Below, in pieces: positions 47,664-56,799 of a stretch of DNA of 64,000 bases (positions within the stretch are counted from its first letter, which is position 1; each line of letters begins with the position of its first letter). The notes below the pieces were generated by a model. That model saw only the letters and a list, made by a program, of their open reading frames with translations. It made no database searches and was not told the DNA's origin. The position numbers and the translations under genes are program-made. The DNA is from an uncultured Lewinella sp. (GTDB lineage Bacteria; Bacteroidota; Bacteroidia; Chitinophagales; Saprospiraceae). The stretch is from the NCBI GenBank assembly GCA_937873655.1, contig CALMYQ010000011.1, positions 1 to 64,000 of the forward strand. Reading direction: 5' to 3'.

Positions 47664-48764
47664 TCAGTTTTCGAAATTATTCAGCAATACCCGGTTCAAA
47701 AAATCGCCTTCGGTCAGGCGGTCGAAACGGGGGTGGTGGTTCAATTCCTGTAAAACTTTCAGGCGTATATCCGCCGGGAATCCCGGAACGGTCAGGAATT
47801 TTCTGAAATTTTCTGCCTGTAACGACGAAATGTCTTCCGCTTTTTGCAAATAGGCAACTACCTGCCTTCCGAGGAGGTGCAGTTGTCCGACCGGATGATC
47901 GGTACCGGCCCTTTTTAGTTGGAGGGCGGGCTCTATATCCGTCCTGAAATTATCCGCGTTCAGGATGGCTTCTGCCGAAGGTAAGGATGAATATCCGTGT
48001 TGAATGAAATGCAGAAAGGCCGCAACGGTCGCCAGATCAAGCGAGGCTTCACCCAGGGTCTGTACCAGCTCCAGGTCATCGGTCCACTGTTCAATCGGCG
48101 CGATGGCCTCGAAAAACTGGACCAGGGTTCTCGGAGTGGTCTTTTCGCCGGTTACGCTTTCCGGATATGCCCGGATAAACCGGATGCAGCGGTCGTCTAT
48201 TCCGGCATTTTCCGCCCACCGGAGCCAGTCGTCCGGGTTGAATTCCAGGGTAATGTGGAGCATGCGGGTCAGCATGGCGTCATCCATGGGGGTAACGGAA
48301 TAATCGCCGCCGTCCGGGTTGGCGGTCAGGATGATTTGCCAGCCATCGGGCAATTGCCAGCCGGCCAGTTCGTGGCGTTGCAATAATTGCATGATCCCCC
48401 GCAGGATCCGGTCATCCGCCCGGTTGACGTCGTCGATCAGCAGAATGCCGGGGCCGGTTTCGGCCGGTACCCAACCCGGAGGGCGAAACACGGTCCGGCC
48501 GTTCTCGATGGCAGGCATGCCCGTCAGGTCGCCCATTTCCTCGAACTGAGCGGGGGCGATATACCGCAGCTGAAAGCCTTTTTCCCGGGCATAGGTTTCA
48601 ACGATCTCCGTCTTCCCGATGCCGTGGCGACCCCAGATGCAGATCGGCCGTTTCAGCCCCATAGCCACGTGTTGGGAAAGGGTATACTCCAGAAAACGGA
48701 TCAATCGCCGGGGGCCGACCCTGGCGCCCTGGTACTGGTAATCGTACTGCTTTTCATTCGGCAT
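47664..48764 (-). CDS. MoxR-type AAA+ ATPase
   Basis: 366 residues. Walker A CIWGRHGIGKTEIVETYARE, Walker B GPGILLIDDVNRADDRI and sensor 1 WQIILTANPDGGDYSVTPMD. The latter part is helical without a known motif. MoxR ATPases act as chaperones or remodelling factors together with VWA proteins. The adjacent gene (9 bp) encodes such a VWA-containing metallopeptidase. Confidence 0.9.
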   Translation of the reverse strand: MPNEKQYDYQYQGARVGPRRLIRFLEYTLSQHVAMGLKRPICIWGRHGIGKTEIVETYAREKGFQLRYIAPAQFEEMGDLTGMPAIENGRTVFRPPGWVPAETGPGILLIDDVNRADDRILRGIMQLLQRHELAGWQLPDGWQIILTANPDGGDYSVTPMDDAMLTRMLHITLEFNPDDWLRWAENAGIDDRCIRFIRAYPESVTGEKTTPRTLVQFFEAIAPIEQWTDDLELVQTLGEASLDLATVAAFLHFIQHGYSSLPSAEAILNADNFRTDIEPALQLKRAGTDHPVGQLHLLGRQVVAYLQKAEDISSLQAENFRKFLTVPGFPADIRLKVLQELNHHPRFDRLTEGDFLNRVLLNNFEN

Positions 48765-48773
48765 GCCGCAAAT

Positions 48774-49988
48774 TTAGGGAATTTCCATGGTGATCGTCCT
48801 TCCCGGAAAAGATGGGACCCGGACCGGGCTGTTTCGCGGCCTTGCAATGATCCAAAGCAAGGGTGTGGCCGGCTGTACGACCGGCGCCGCGCCCAGGCCG
48901 TCGGTGAACAAAATCAGGGCATCGGGCGGATTTGGCCCCCCGGCCGCTTTGATCACCGGTGTGAAGTCGGTATTTCCCCGGCCGGTGACGGTTTCCGGAG
49001 CCTTGCCGTTGTACCGGTATTGTTGCTGAATAACACGGTCGAATTCCAGGATATGGATATCCGCTCCGGTTTTCCAAAGGCGGTGGATTTCCCGGAAAAA
49101 AGCGGCTAATAACCGGTCGTCAACGCTGCCGGAAACATCAACCCCTACAAAAAGCCGGTGTCGCCTGCGGAGCTTAAGCCCTGGGGTGGTCCCGTATCGC
49201 TTTGACGGCCGGCGGAGGGTATACCTTAAGGTCGATTTCCGGCTGGTAGCGGCAAATTGGCGGAACAGGATTTTCCAGCGAATATCCGGATTAAATCCGC
49301 GCTGTAATGCTTCAAGGCTATCCCGGACCGGCAGGGGCAAGCCGGCCAGTGCGTCGGCGGTTTTGTTTCGCAACCAGTCCTGGAGTTTGCCGATGGCGGC
49401 CATTTGACGCCGTTCTATAAAAGCCTGAAGCGCCACCGGGCCCGGCCAGAACCGGTGGCGATCCATCGCAGGATAAGTCGAAAGAAAATAATGGGTGAAA
49501 GGGTGGTCAAGGGTCTCCCGGTCGCCCAAAATGGCAACTCGCCGCAAAAAGGCCTCCCAGGCGCTTTCCAATCGCCGGTAGTAGTACCCGATTTCCCGGT
49601 GGGGTTCCAGGTGAAGCGTTGGAAAATCGTTAATGCCGATCGCATCGACTGGAACGCCGCTGATATATTGGTTGACCACGAGGTCGGCGGCCAGGTGGTA
49701 GATCCGGGTATTGGAATATTCAGGCTTTCTGTCGAAATGGCCGAGCAGCAGGTGGATCGCCTCGTGCTCCAATAATCGGAAAGCTTCTGAAGAACCGGAG
49801 GCCAGGCGATCCCCGAATGCGGGATTGAGCCAGATGCTCAATGGATACTCCGGGCTTTCTCCCAGGGCGATATCCGGGATCTGGCCGGAGGTGGATACCG
49901 GCAGTCCCGACAGGAAATGAGCATAGAAAGGATTCCGGATCGAAAACCTGTTTAAAAAGCCCGGGAAATGGGTTTTGACATCCGGCAT
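48774..49988 (-). CDS. VWA-like putative metallopeptidase (DUF2201 type), MoxR partner
   Basis: About 404 residues from ATG 49988 (the frame also opens at a TTG at 50060). Residues about 60-75 (FRLLEHEAIHLLLGHFDR) contain a zinc-peptidase HExIH motif with a following LLLGH. The C-terminal third is a VWA-like domain with a MIDAS motif (RLFVGVDVSGSVDD, TGRGNTDFTPVI). A MoxR ATPase gene follows after 9 bp. The MoxR-plus-metallopeptidase-VWA combination is common, but its substrate is not known. Confidence 0.85.
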   Translation of the reverse strand: MPDVKTHFPGFLNRFSIRNPFYAHFLSGLPVSTSGQIPDIALGESPEYPLSIWLNPAFGDRLASGSSEAFRLLEHEAIHLLLGHFDRKPEYSNTRIYHLAADLVVNQYISGVPVDAIGINDFPTLHLEPHREIGYYYRRLESAWEAFLRRVAILGDRETLDHPFTHYFLSTYPAMDRHRFWPGPVALQAFIERRQMAAIGKLQDWLRNKTADALAGLPLPVRDSLEALQRGFNPDIRWKILFRQFAATSRKSTLRYTLRRPSKRYGTTPGLKLRRRHRLFVGVDVSGSVDDRLLAAFFREIHRLWKTGADIHILEFDRVIQQQYRYNGKAPETVTGRGNTDFTPVIKAAGGPNPPDALILFTDGLGAAPVVQPATPLLWIIARPRNSPVRVPSFPGRTITMEIP

Positions 49989-50066
49989 GGTGCGGTATAG
50001 GCGGGGTTGCGCAAAGCTCACCGGATGGTACGCCGGGTGAAACTTTGCGCAACTCCGCAATCGAAA

Positions 50067-53000
50067 TTACTGCTTCACAACCTTTCCGCCGCCCCAAAGA
50101 CCGCCTTGCTCATCCAGCCAGCGGTAGAGGTACATGCCCTGCGGCAGGTTGGCCAGCGAGACCTGGAACCGGTGCTCGCCTGAGCTGAGCTTGCCGGGGT
50201 TGAATCCGTATACTTCGCGACCGGCCAGGTCCGTGATCCGGAGCCTCAAATCAGCGCCGGCCGGCAAGTCGGCGGTAAACGTAGCCTCACCGGTTGACGG
50301 ATTGGGAAAAACGGCAAAAGTGCCGCCGTTGGCTGCTATTTCTTCCCGTACACCATCCGGCGCCTTCGGGTAACAAACCTCGATGGCCCAGCTGGTCAGT
50401 TGCCCCGGTGCGCCCTGGTCAAAAACAAATAAGCGCCATTCGCCTTTGGCGCTGCCGCTGTAATAACCCGCAAAGGAGTCCAGGGGGCGATAGGTGCCGC
50501 CGATGTTATACGGGCAGGGCAGCGGCCCCGGGAGCGCCTCATTGTCGATGTTGAAATCAAAACTGCTGCCGTTGCAGGTTGCGGCGCCGACAAGGTTGTA
50601 ATTGGCGCCGTCCGGGCCGGTCAACCGGAAACTCAGGTTCCCGAGCGGATTGCCCTGGCCTTTGATCTCAACGATATTCATATCCCGGATCAATAAATCG
50701 TCCGGAATGGTCACTCTGGAAAAGATGAACGGAGCGGCATTGAAGGCTTTCGGCGTATCGGTTGCGTAAAAGCGGTCGCAGCGCACAATTTCCGTAAAGA
50801 AAGTATTGGTAGGGGTATAGCTGCCGGCCCCGCAATAGGGGTTGCTGCCCCGGACCCTCCAGTAATACCGCGTGCTGTCCGCAAGGTTGGATTCCGGCTC
50901 AAAGAACGGGTCCGTGAGGTCGGTGGCGGAAGCGACGATCTGCGTAAAATCGGGATCAGTGGCGATATCAATGTCGTAAAGGGTCGCATTTGTATTGGCA
51001 TCCCAGGCAAAGGCGATATCGACGGGAACACCGTTGGCGTTATCGGCCGGACTTTGGACCTGGATGTTTTCCGGCGTGCCGTCAAAAACACGAAGGTCAA
51101 CGCTGAAGGGCTGCTCGAATCCGGCGGCCGTAATCTTGAAATTGAGGGTATAATCTCCGGTCGGCAGATTTTCAGTGCCGGTCAGGGTCAGTGCCGGGAA
51201 CGCCGGCAGCATAAAACCGGCCGGGTCTGTCGTGAAGTTCAACCCGGACGGGAGGTTATCCCCTTCGATGGTGAGCGTGTTCTGGTATCCCTGGAGCGGG
51301 GCGACGTTCAGGTTGAAGACGGCATTTTCTCCGCCGCAGATCACCATTGCCGGAGTCGTTGCGGTGACGGCAACGCCCGGTGCGCCCTGGTCATCAATGG
51401 TAATGTTGGCGTTGTTGAGGTCAAAGAAAACATTGCCTGCGCCTTTCACCTTGATCCGGTAATTATTGCCGCTGATGCCTTCCGGGATCGTGATCATTTC
51501 ATATCCGTCATTGGGTGTGCCGCCCAGCAAAAGGACCGGGTTGTAGAAATCGTCGGTATTCACCAGGTAAATATCCACATTAGCCGTATTAACGGGTGAA
51601 GCGGTGGTATTGGCCGGGTCCCATTCCACAAACTGGAACGAACCGGCAGTCCAGGTCTCCGGCGTATTGCCGCTCAGTACCCTGAACGGGCCTGCCGCGG
51701 TAGAAACCATCAGCTGCATATTGTCCCAATCCACACCGCCGGCGCCTGCGTGGTTGTCCCGGACAGAGAGCCGGAATCGCAACGTACGGTTGTAATACGG
51801 GCTGATCTCGCCAATATTCCCGGTATTGGCCAGCAGGTTGGACAGGCGGGGGAATACCCTGATGGGCACGTTAGCCAGCGGATAGGACCGGAATTGCGGG
51901 GCATTTCCCGTCGGTTGGCCCAGTTCCGTGCTGGGGCCGGTATCGTATTCTTCCCAGCAATAGCTCAGTGCGGTATCTTCGGCATCAGTGGCCGAACCGG
52001 TCAATTCAAACGGCGTCTGGATGGGAATGACCATGCCGGACGAACCGGCTTCCGCCACCGGAGCCGTGTTGTCTGTAACCGAAGTGGTTGCACAACTGGC
52101 GCCTGCGGGAGCGAGGATATAACCGGTCATTTCCGAGAGGCTGCCGCCGTGAAAATAGTCGCTGCTCTGCAGCTGTACGTTGTCCGAACCGCAGATGCCT
52201 GCGTAGGCCATTATGGTCGTTCCGCTGCCGGGTTCGAAAGCCGTACCCGAGTTGCGGTTCCCTTCGCAGGAACCCATATTGCTGTTAAAGGTATGGTTGC
52301 CGCCGAACTGGTGCCCCATTTCGTGTGCTACATAATCGATGTCAAAGGGGTCGCCGACCGGGTTGGAGGTACCGGTATATCCCCGTGCCTTCCGGGTATT
52401 GTCGCAAACCGAACCCAGGCTGGCGATCCCGCCGTCGGATACGTCAAAAACGTGACCGATATCGTAGTTGGCAGAGCCGATATTGTTGTCGCAGGCGCCC
52501 TGGTTCTGGTTCATTTTGTTGGCGCTTCCCCCGGTGTACGGATCAGAGCTGCCGTTGGTGAAAATGACCTGGGTCGTGTTGTCAATCAGCATCATCCGCA
52601 CGGCAAATTCCCGTTCATATACGGTATTTACCCGGTTGATGGTAGTCGTGATCGCTGCCAGGGCCTGGTTGACGGTCCCGCCCTGATAATTGGTGTATTC
52701 CCCGGTGGCGGCCTGTGCCAGGCGGTAGATGCGCAGGGTCTCTCCGGTCAGGGGCGAAAATGCGGTTGTTTCACCTGAAAAATCAGTGGCTTCCGGTTTG
52801 AATTCACAGGTGAATCCTTCGTCGTTGCCCGTGAAATCCCGCGTGAAATAAGAGATATAGTAATCGCTGTGCTCGAAATAATAGGGATCGATAAACCAGG
52901 TACCTTCAACGGTCAGCACCATGGCGTGAAATCCCTTGGGGGTCAGGTCGAAACGGATGTAGGCGGTCGGGTCGTCAATGCCTTTGCCCAGGTAGGTTTT

Positions 53001-53327
53001 GATCTCCGGATAGCGTTGGGCCAGGCCGGGCTGCATGATCGGGGATTCGCACACGCGGAACCTGCCGATGCTGCCGTCGGGTTTGGGAAGGCCGAGGACA
53101 GGCCATTCCGATTGAACCGTTCCGGAAAATTCCTGCGGCACATTGGCGAGAAAGGACCGGAGGTCGGATTCGTCAAGTTTTATGGTCTGGTAGATATTGG
53201 GTACAATCACCCTTCTTTTCTGCAGTGCCGGTTCCTGGGAAGAGGCCCATGGGGTAATTTGGGTTGACTGTGAGAAAACGCTTATGGCACATGCCAGAAG
53301 CAGTAAGGTTTGGATCACTCGAATCAT
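50067..53327 (-). CDS. M12B-like secreted metalloprotease with P-domain and T9SS C-terminus
   Basis: 1086 residues. Signal peptide MIRVIQTLLLLACAISVFSQ, then a propeptide. The catalytic domain has the zinc motif HEMGHQFGGNH (near residue 335) and a Met-turn IMAYAGICG. Fibronectin- or PKD-like modules follow, then a proprotein-convertase P-domain (VTIPDDLLIRDMNIVEIKGQ … GSAKGEWRLFVFDQGAPG). A type A T9SS sorting domain ends it (FAVFPNPSTGEATFTADLPA … LPQGMYLYRW). It is an outer-membrane-secreted protein-degrading enzyme. Confidence 0.94.
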   Translation of the reverse strand: MIRVIQTLLLLACAISVFSQSTQITPWASSQEPALQKRRVIVPNIYQTIKLDESDLRSFLANVPQEFSGTVQSEWPVLGLPKPDGSIGRFRVCESPIMQPGLAQRYPEIKTYLGKGIDDPTAYIRFDLTPKGFHAMVLTVEGTWFIDPYYFEHSDYYISYFTRDFTGNDEGFTCEFKPEATDFSGETTAFSPLTGETLRIYRLAQAATGEYTNYQGGTVNQALAAITTTINRVNTVYEREFAVRMMLIDNTTQVIFTNGSSDPYTGGSANKMNQNQGACDNNIGSANYDIGHVFDVSDGGIASLGSVCDNTRKARGYTGTSNPVGDPFDIDYVAHEMGHQFGGNHTFNSNMGSCEGNRNSGTAFEPGSGTTIMAYAGICGSDNVQLQSSDYFHGGSLSEMTGYILAPAGASCATTSVTDNTAPVAEAGSSGMVIPIQTPFELTGSATDAEDTALSYCWEEYDTGPSTELGQPTGNAPQFRSYPLANVPIRVFPRLSNLLANTGNIGEISPYYNRTLRFRLSVRDNHAGAGGVDWDNMQLMVSTAAGPFRVLSGNTPETWTAGSFQFVEWDPANTTASPVNTANVDIYLVNTDDFYNPVLLLGGTPNDGYEMITIPEGISGNNYRIKVKGAGNVFFDLNNANITIDDQGAPGVAVTATTPAMVICGGENAVFNLNVAPLQGYQNTLTIEGDNLPSGLNFTTDPAGFMLPAFPALTLTGTENLPTGDYTLNFKITAAGFEQPFSVDLRVFDGTPENIQVQSPADNANGVPVDIAFAWDANTNATLYDIDIATDPDFTQIVASATDLTDPFFEPESNLADSTRYYWRVRGSNPYCGAGSYTPTNTFFTEIVRCDRFYATDTPKAFNAAPFIFSRVTIPDDLLIRDMNIVEIKGQGNPLGNLSFRLTGPDGANYNLVGAATCNGSSFDFNIDNEALPGPLPCPYNIGGTYRPLDSFAGYYSGSAKGEWRLFVFDQGAPGQLTSWAIEVCYPKAPDGVREEIAANGGTFAVFPNPSTGEATFTADLPAGADLRLRITDLAGREVYGFNPGKLSSGEHRFQVSLANLPQGMYLYRWLDEQGGLWGGGKVVKQ

Positions 53328-53441
53328 CGGCTGTTGTCGGTTTTGTTGAAAATGTGGACAAAGTTAACTACAATGGATGTTTTGGCAGGTTTTTAAGGTC
53401 CGGTTTTGTCGGCCCAAGGCTGAATTTAATCCGGCCTGTTC

Positions 53442-54140
53442 TTACTGCCGGGCCATCAACTCTCCGACTACTTTCGGGATACCGGTAGTAGCAGGTTCGG
53501 CAATTACCCTGAGGTTGCCCATCAGGGACAATTCATAATTGATGGACGGATTGGGATCCACGTAATAGATCCGGGCGAAAGGCGGCGCGAACCCGACCAG
53601 ACCTGCCGCAGGATAGACCTGCATGGAAGTGCCCACTATAATGACCGTTTCGGCCAGTTCAACCGCTTCGGCCGCAGGCTCCAGCATCGGCACCATCTCG
53701 CCGAACCAGACGATATGCGGCCGCAGCTGCGCTCCCTTTTCGCACAGGTCGCCCAGAAGGATGTCACCGTCGCAATCGTAAACCATTTCAGGGTATCTTG
53801 TGCTTCTCGATTTGCGCAATTCCCCGTGGAGGTGGATGATATGGGTACTGCCCGCCCTTTCATGGAGGTCATCCACATTTTGGGTGATGACCGTCACATC
53901 GAAGTATTGCTCCAGTTGCGCAATGGCCAGGTGGGCGGCGTTCGGTCCAACCGTAAGCAATTGACGCCGCCGTTGGTTGTAGAAATCCAGCACAAGGGCC
54001 GGGTTGCGGCGCCATCCGTCCGGAGAAGCGACCTCCATCACATCATGGCCTTCCCATAACCCGCCGGCATCCCTGAAGGTCTTTATTCCGCTTTCGGCGC
54101 TGACGCCCGCGCCGGACAACACTGCGATTTTTTTCATCAT
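53442..54140 (-). CDS. cobB: CobB-type NAD-dependent protein deacylase (sirtuin)
   Basis: About 232 residues. IAVLSGAGVSAESGIKTFRD and VTVITQNVDDLHERAGSTHI bind NAD, and IIHLHGEL gives the catalytic His. The class III YxxR signature (FYNQRRRQL) suggests preference for acidic acyl-lysines such as succinyl-lysine. The usual four zinc cysteines are not complete: only two Cys (YDC and DLC) lie in that region, so the zinc site is probably lost. ATG 54140 overlaps the nnr stop by four bases. The longer upstream frame is antisense-like sequence within nnr. Confidence 0.92.
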   Translation of the reverse strand: MMKKIAVLSGAGVSAESGIKTFRDAGGLWEGHDVMEVASPDGWRRNPALVLDFYNQRRRQLLTVGPNAAHLAIAQLEQYFDVTVITQNVDDLHERAGSTHIIHLHGELRKSRSTRYPEMVYDCDGDILLGDLCEKGAQLRPHIVWFGEMVPMLEPAAEAVELAETVIIVGTSMQVYPAAGLVGFAPPFARIYYVDPNPSINYELSLMGNLRVIAEPATTGIPKVVGELMARQ

Positions 54141-55639
54141 TGGTCCGATAACTGATAGGCTTTGCCCAGATAATTGCAAATATCCCCGGCCGTGAGCGCC
54201 TCCTGGCTCAGATCGGCTGCCGCCAGATCGCCGGCCAGTCCATGCAGATAGACGCCCAGCAGGCAGGCTTCCCGGGCAGTGTACCCTTGCGCCAATAATC
54301 CCGCCAGTATGCCGGTCAGGACATCGCCGCTGCCGCCGGTGCCCATGCCGGGATTGCCGGTTGAATTGAAATAACAATCCCCGTCGGGAGTGGCGATGCA
54401 GGTGAATGCCCCCTTCAGCACAATATAAATGTCCAGGTGGCGGGCCTTGTTGCGCAGCAGATCCAGCCGTTCGAAACTATTTGTTGTCGGCCCGAACAAG
54501 CGTTCGAATTCCTTTGGGTGCGGTGTGAGGATCGTATTTGCCGGCAGCCCCTCCAGCCAGCCGGGGTTTCTGGCCAGGAGATTCAAGGCGTCAGCGTCCA
54601 GCACCATGGGGAATTCAGCTTCCTGAATAAGCCTTCGGACCGCATTGCCGGTTTCTTCGGCTGTCCCCAGTCCCGGGCCTATGGCAGCCGCTTGGTAACC
54701 GGCATCCGGAAAAGGGCCTTTCAGTGCATCGGCGCTTGGCTCTGCGTCCGCCATGACTTCCGGTAGGGCAGTCTGCAGGACGGCATATCCGCATTCCGGG
54801 ATCCGGGCGGTCACCAATCCTGCACCGGCTTTCAACGCCCCTTTGGCCGAGAGTACGGCGGCGCCCATTTTGCCGTAACTGCCGGCAATGATCAGCGCAT
54901 GTCCGAAAGTCCCTTTGTGATCGTGTTTGCGGCGTTTTTTTCGGAGTGCCGCTATTTCCCGGCGCAGGTTGAAATAATTGTTCGACGGCGTTTCCGCTGC
55001 AAAGCCGGCCGCCAATCCGATAGACCTGAACGACCATAAGCCCACCGCATCCTGGTTTTCGGCCATCAGAAACGCCGTTTTCGGGATTTCAAAACTGAGC
55101 GTCCACGCGGCCTGAATATGAGGGCCTTCGGAAGGCTGGTCGGCGAAAAGTCCGGAAGGGATGTCGATCGCCGCTATGGGCGCTCCGGCCCGGTTGAGGT
55201 GTTCGATCAGGCCGGCCCAGAATCCTTTCAGCGGTCGGTTGAGCCCCGACCCGAACAGGCCGTCCAGCACCAGCGTGTCGGGAGGTATCTCAGGCAACGG
55301 GTCACCCGGATAAATGAAATGAACGCCGATGCCCGGGATCATTCGCAGCCGGTCCAGGTTGATCTGGTTGTCCTCCGACCGATCCTGGTTTTCCTGGCAG
55401 CAATACACCCCCACCTGATACCCCCGTTCGGCCAGCATTCTCGATGCGGCAAGTCCGTCTCCGCCGTTATTGCCCGGACCGCAAAAGGCCATTATCTGCC
55501 TGCGGTCGGGCGCCTGTTTTTCGATCCAGGCGGCAAAAACCCGGGAAGCCCGTTCCATCAGATCAATGGAATCGATGGGCTCGTGTTGGATCGTATAGGC
55601 GTCCCATTGGCGGATTTGTGCGGCATTGAATAGTTTCAT
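54137..55639 (-). CDS. nnr: Nnr, bifunctional NAD(P)H-hydrate epimerase/dehydratase
   Basis: 500 residues. The N-terminal YjeF-N epimerase domain (residues about 1-220) shows IMAFCGPGNNGGDGLAASRM. The C-terminal ADP/ATP-dependent dehydratase is a ribokinase-like fold with ALIIAGSYGKMGAAVLSAKG, ILTPHPKEFERLFG and NPGMGTGGSGDVLTGILAGL. Together they repair hydrated NADH and NADPH. The gene is translationally coupled to a sirtuin gene and divergent from a CoA transferase (48 bp). Confidence 0.95.
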   Translation of the reverse strand: MKLFNAAQIRQWDAYTIQHEPIDSIDLMERASRVFAAWIEKQAPDRRQIMAFCGPGNNGGDGLAASRMLAERGYQVGVYCCQENQDRSEDNQINLDRLRMIPGIGVHFIYPGDPLPEIPPDTLVLDGLFGSGLNRPLKGFWAGLIEHLNRAGAPIAAIDIPSGLFADQPSEGPHIQAAWTLSFEIPKTAFLMAENQDAVGLWSFRSIGLAAGFAAETPSNNYFNLRREIAALRKKRRKHDHKGTFGHALIIAGSYGKMGAAVLSAKGALKAGAGLVTARIPECGYAVLQTALPEVMADAEPSADALKGPFPDAGYQAAAIGPGLGTAEETGNAVRRLIQEAEFPMVLDADALNLLARNPGWLEGLPANTILTPHPKEFERLFGPTTNSFERLDLLRNKARHLDIYIVLKGAFTCIATPDGDCYFNSTGNPGMGTGGSGDVLTGILAGLLAQGYTAREACLLGVYLHGLAGDLAAADLSQEALTAGDICNYLGKAYQLSDQ

Positions 55640-55687
55640 ACCTTGCGTATTGGATCACAAAACGGAATTGTTCCGGCAATATTATAA

Positions 55688-56773
55688 ATGAAAAACGAGA
55701 TCGCCTTGTTTCATGGGATGAAAATAGTGGAACTTGCCGGCGTGCTGGCCGGACCGGCAGTCGGGATGTTCTTTGCTGAATTGGGGGCTGAGGTCATAAA
55801 AGTGGAAAACGGAGATCAGGGCGGCGATATCACCAGAAAATGGAAATTGCCGTCTGAAGACCCGGCATCGCCCGTCTCAGCCTATTATGCCGGCGTGAAT
55901 TGGGGTAAAAGGACGATCAACGCCAACCTGGAATCTGCCGCGGACCGGGAAGCCGTATCGGCCCTGATCCGGCAGGCCGATATCGTGGTCGCCAATTTCA
56001 AACACAGCTCCGCCAAACGGCTGGGTATGGACTACGCCTCCCTGGCGGCAGATAACCCAGGGTTGATCTACGCACAGGTTGAAGGCTTCGGAGGGGAGGA
56101 TGAGCGCCCCGCCTTTGATGTCGTCCTGCAGGCAGAAACGGGATTTATGTCCATGACCGGAGACCCCGGGGGGCTGCCCGCGAAATTGCCGGTGGCCCTG
56201 ATCGATATCCTGGCGGCTCACCAATTGAAAGAAGGGGTGCTGGTGGCTTTGCTCAACCGCACGAGAACCGGTCGCGGCGCCCTTGTGCGGGTATCGCTTT
56301 GGGATGCGGCTATAGCCTCCCTGGCCAACCAGGCTTCCAACTGGCTGATGGCCGGCCATGTCCCGCAACCAATGGGCAGCCTCCATCCCAATATCGCACC
56401 TTACGGAGAAGTGTTTTATTGCGCCGACGGCAAGGCCCTGGTCCTGGCAGTGGGTACCGACCGGCATTTTGAAGCCCTCTGCCGGTGTGTGAACCTGCCC
56501 GGCCTGCCGCAACAACCGGAATTTGCACAAAATGCTGCACGGGTCAGGAACAGGAGGCAATTGCAGGAAATCCTGTCCCCTGTTTTCAAATCTTTTACCA
56601 GAAAGGAAATAATGGCCAGGCTTGACGGCAACGGCGTACCGGCGGGGCGCATCCGGAATATGGCGGAGGTTTTTGCCCTGGAGGAAGCCAAACGGCTCGT
56701 GCTGGAAGAAGATCTTCCCGATGGAACCCCGACCAAACGGGTCAGGACAGCTGTCTTTGATCTGGAATGCTGA
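55688..56773 (+). CDS. CaiB/BaiF (family III) CoA transferase
   Basis: 361 residues. KIVELAGVLAGPAVGMFFAE, GAEVIKVENGDQGGDITRKW and VEGFGGEDERPAFDVVLQAE (with the catalytic Asp in AFD) are conserved. It moves CoA between carboxylic acids, with no hint of substrate from neighbours. Length is slightly short for the family (about 390-400). A CGGAA/TTCCG palindrome lies in the short divergent gap upstream (55663-55675). Confidence 0.92.
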   Translation: MKNEIALFHGMKIVELAGVLAGPAVGMFFAELGAEVIKVENGDQGGDITRKWKLPSEDPASPVSAYYAGVNWGKRTINANLESAADREAVSALIRQADIVVANFKHSSAKRLGMDYASLAADNPGLIYAQVEGFGGEDERPAFDVVLQAETGFMSMTGDPGGLPAKLPVALIDILAAHQLKEGVLVALLNRTRTGRGALVRVSLWDAAIASLANQASNWLMAGHVPQPMGSLHPNIAPYGEVFYCADGKALVLAVGTDRHFEALCRCVNLPGLPQQPEFAQNAARVRNRRQLQEILSPVFKSFTRKEIMARLDGNGVPAGRIRNMAEVFALEEAKRLVLEEDLPDGTPTKRVRTAVFDLEC

Positions 56774-56799
56774 ATGACAATGCGGATAAAGCCAAAAAT

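Noticed and set aside
48787..49109. Plus-strand frames across the MoxR/VWA genes
   Set aside because: Shadow of the metallopeptidase-VWA gene on the minus strand.
51750..52778. 342-codon plus-strand frame antisense to the M12B protease
   Set aside because: It covers the zinc-motif region of the protease, which is certain; the antisense product resembles nothing.
54141..54377. N-terminal extension of the sirtuin frame
   Set aside because: It overlaps the 3' part of nnr out of frame, is Arg/Gly-rich, and the sirtuin fold begins at MMKKIAVLSGAG.
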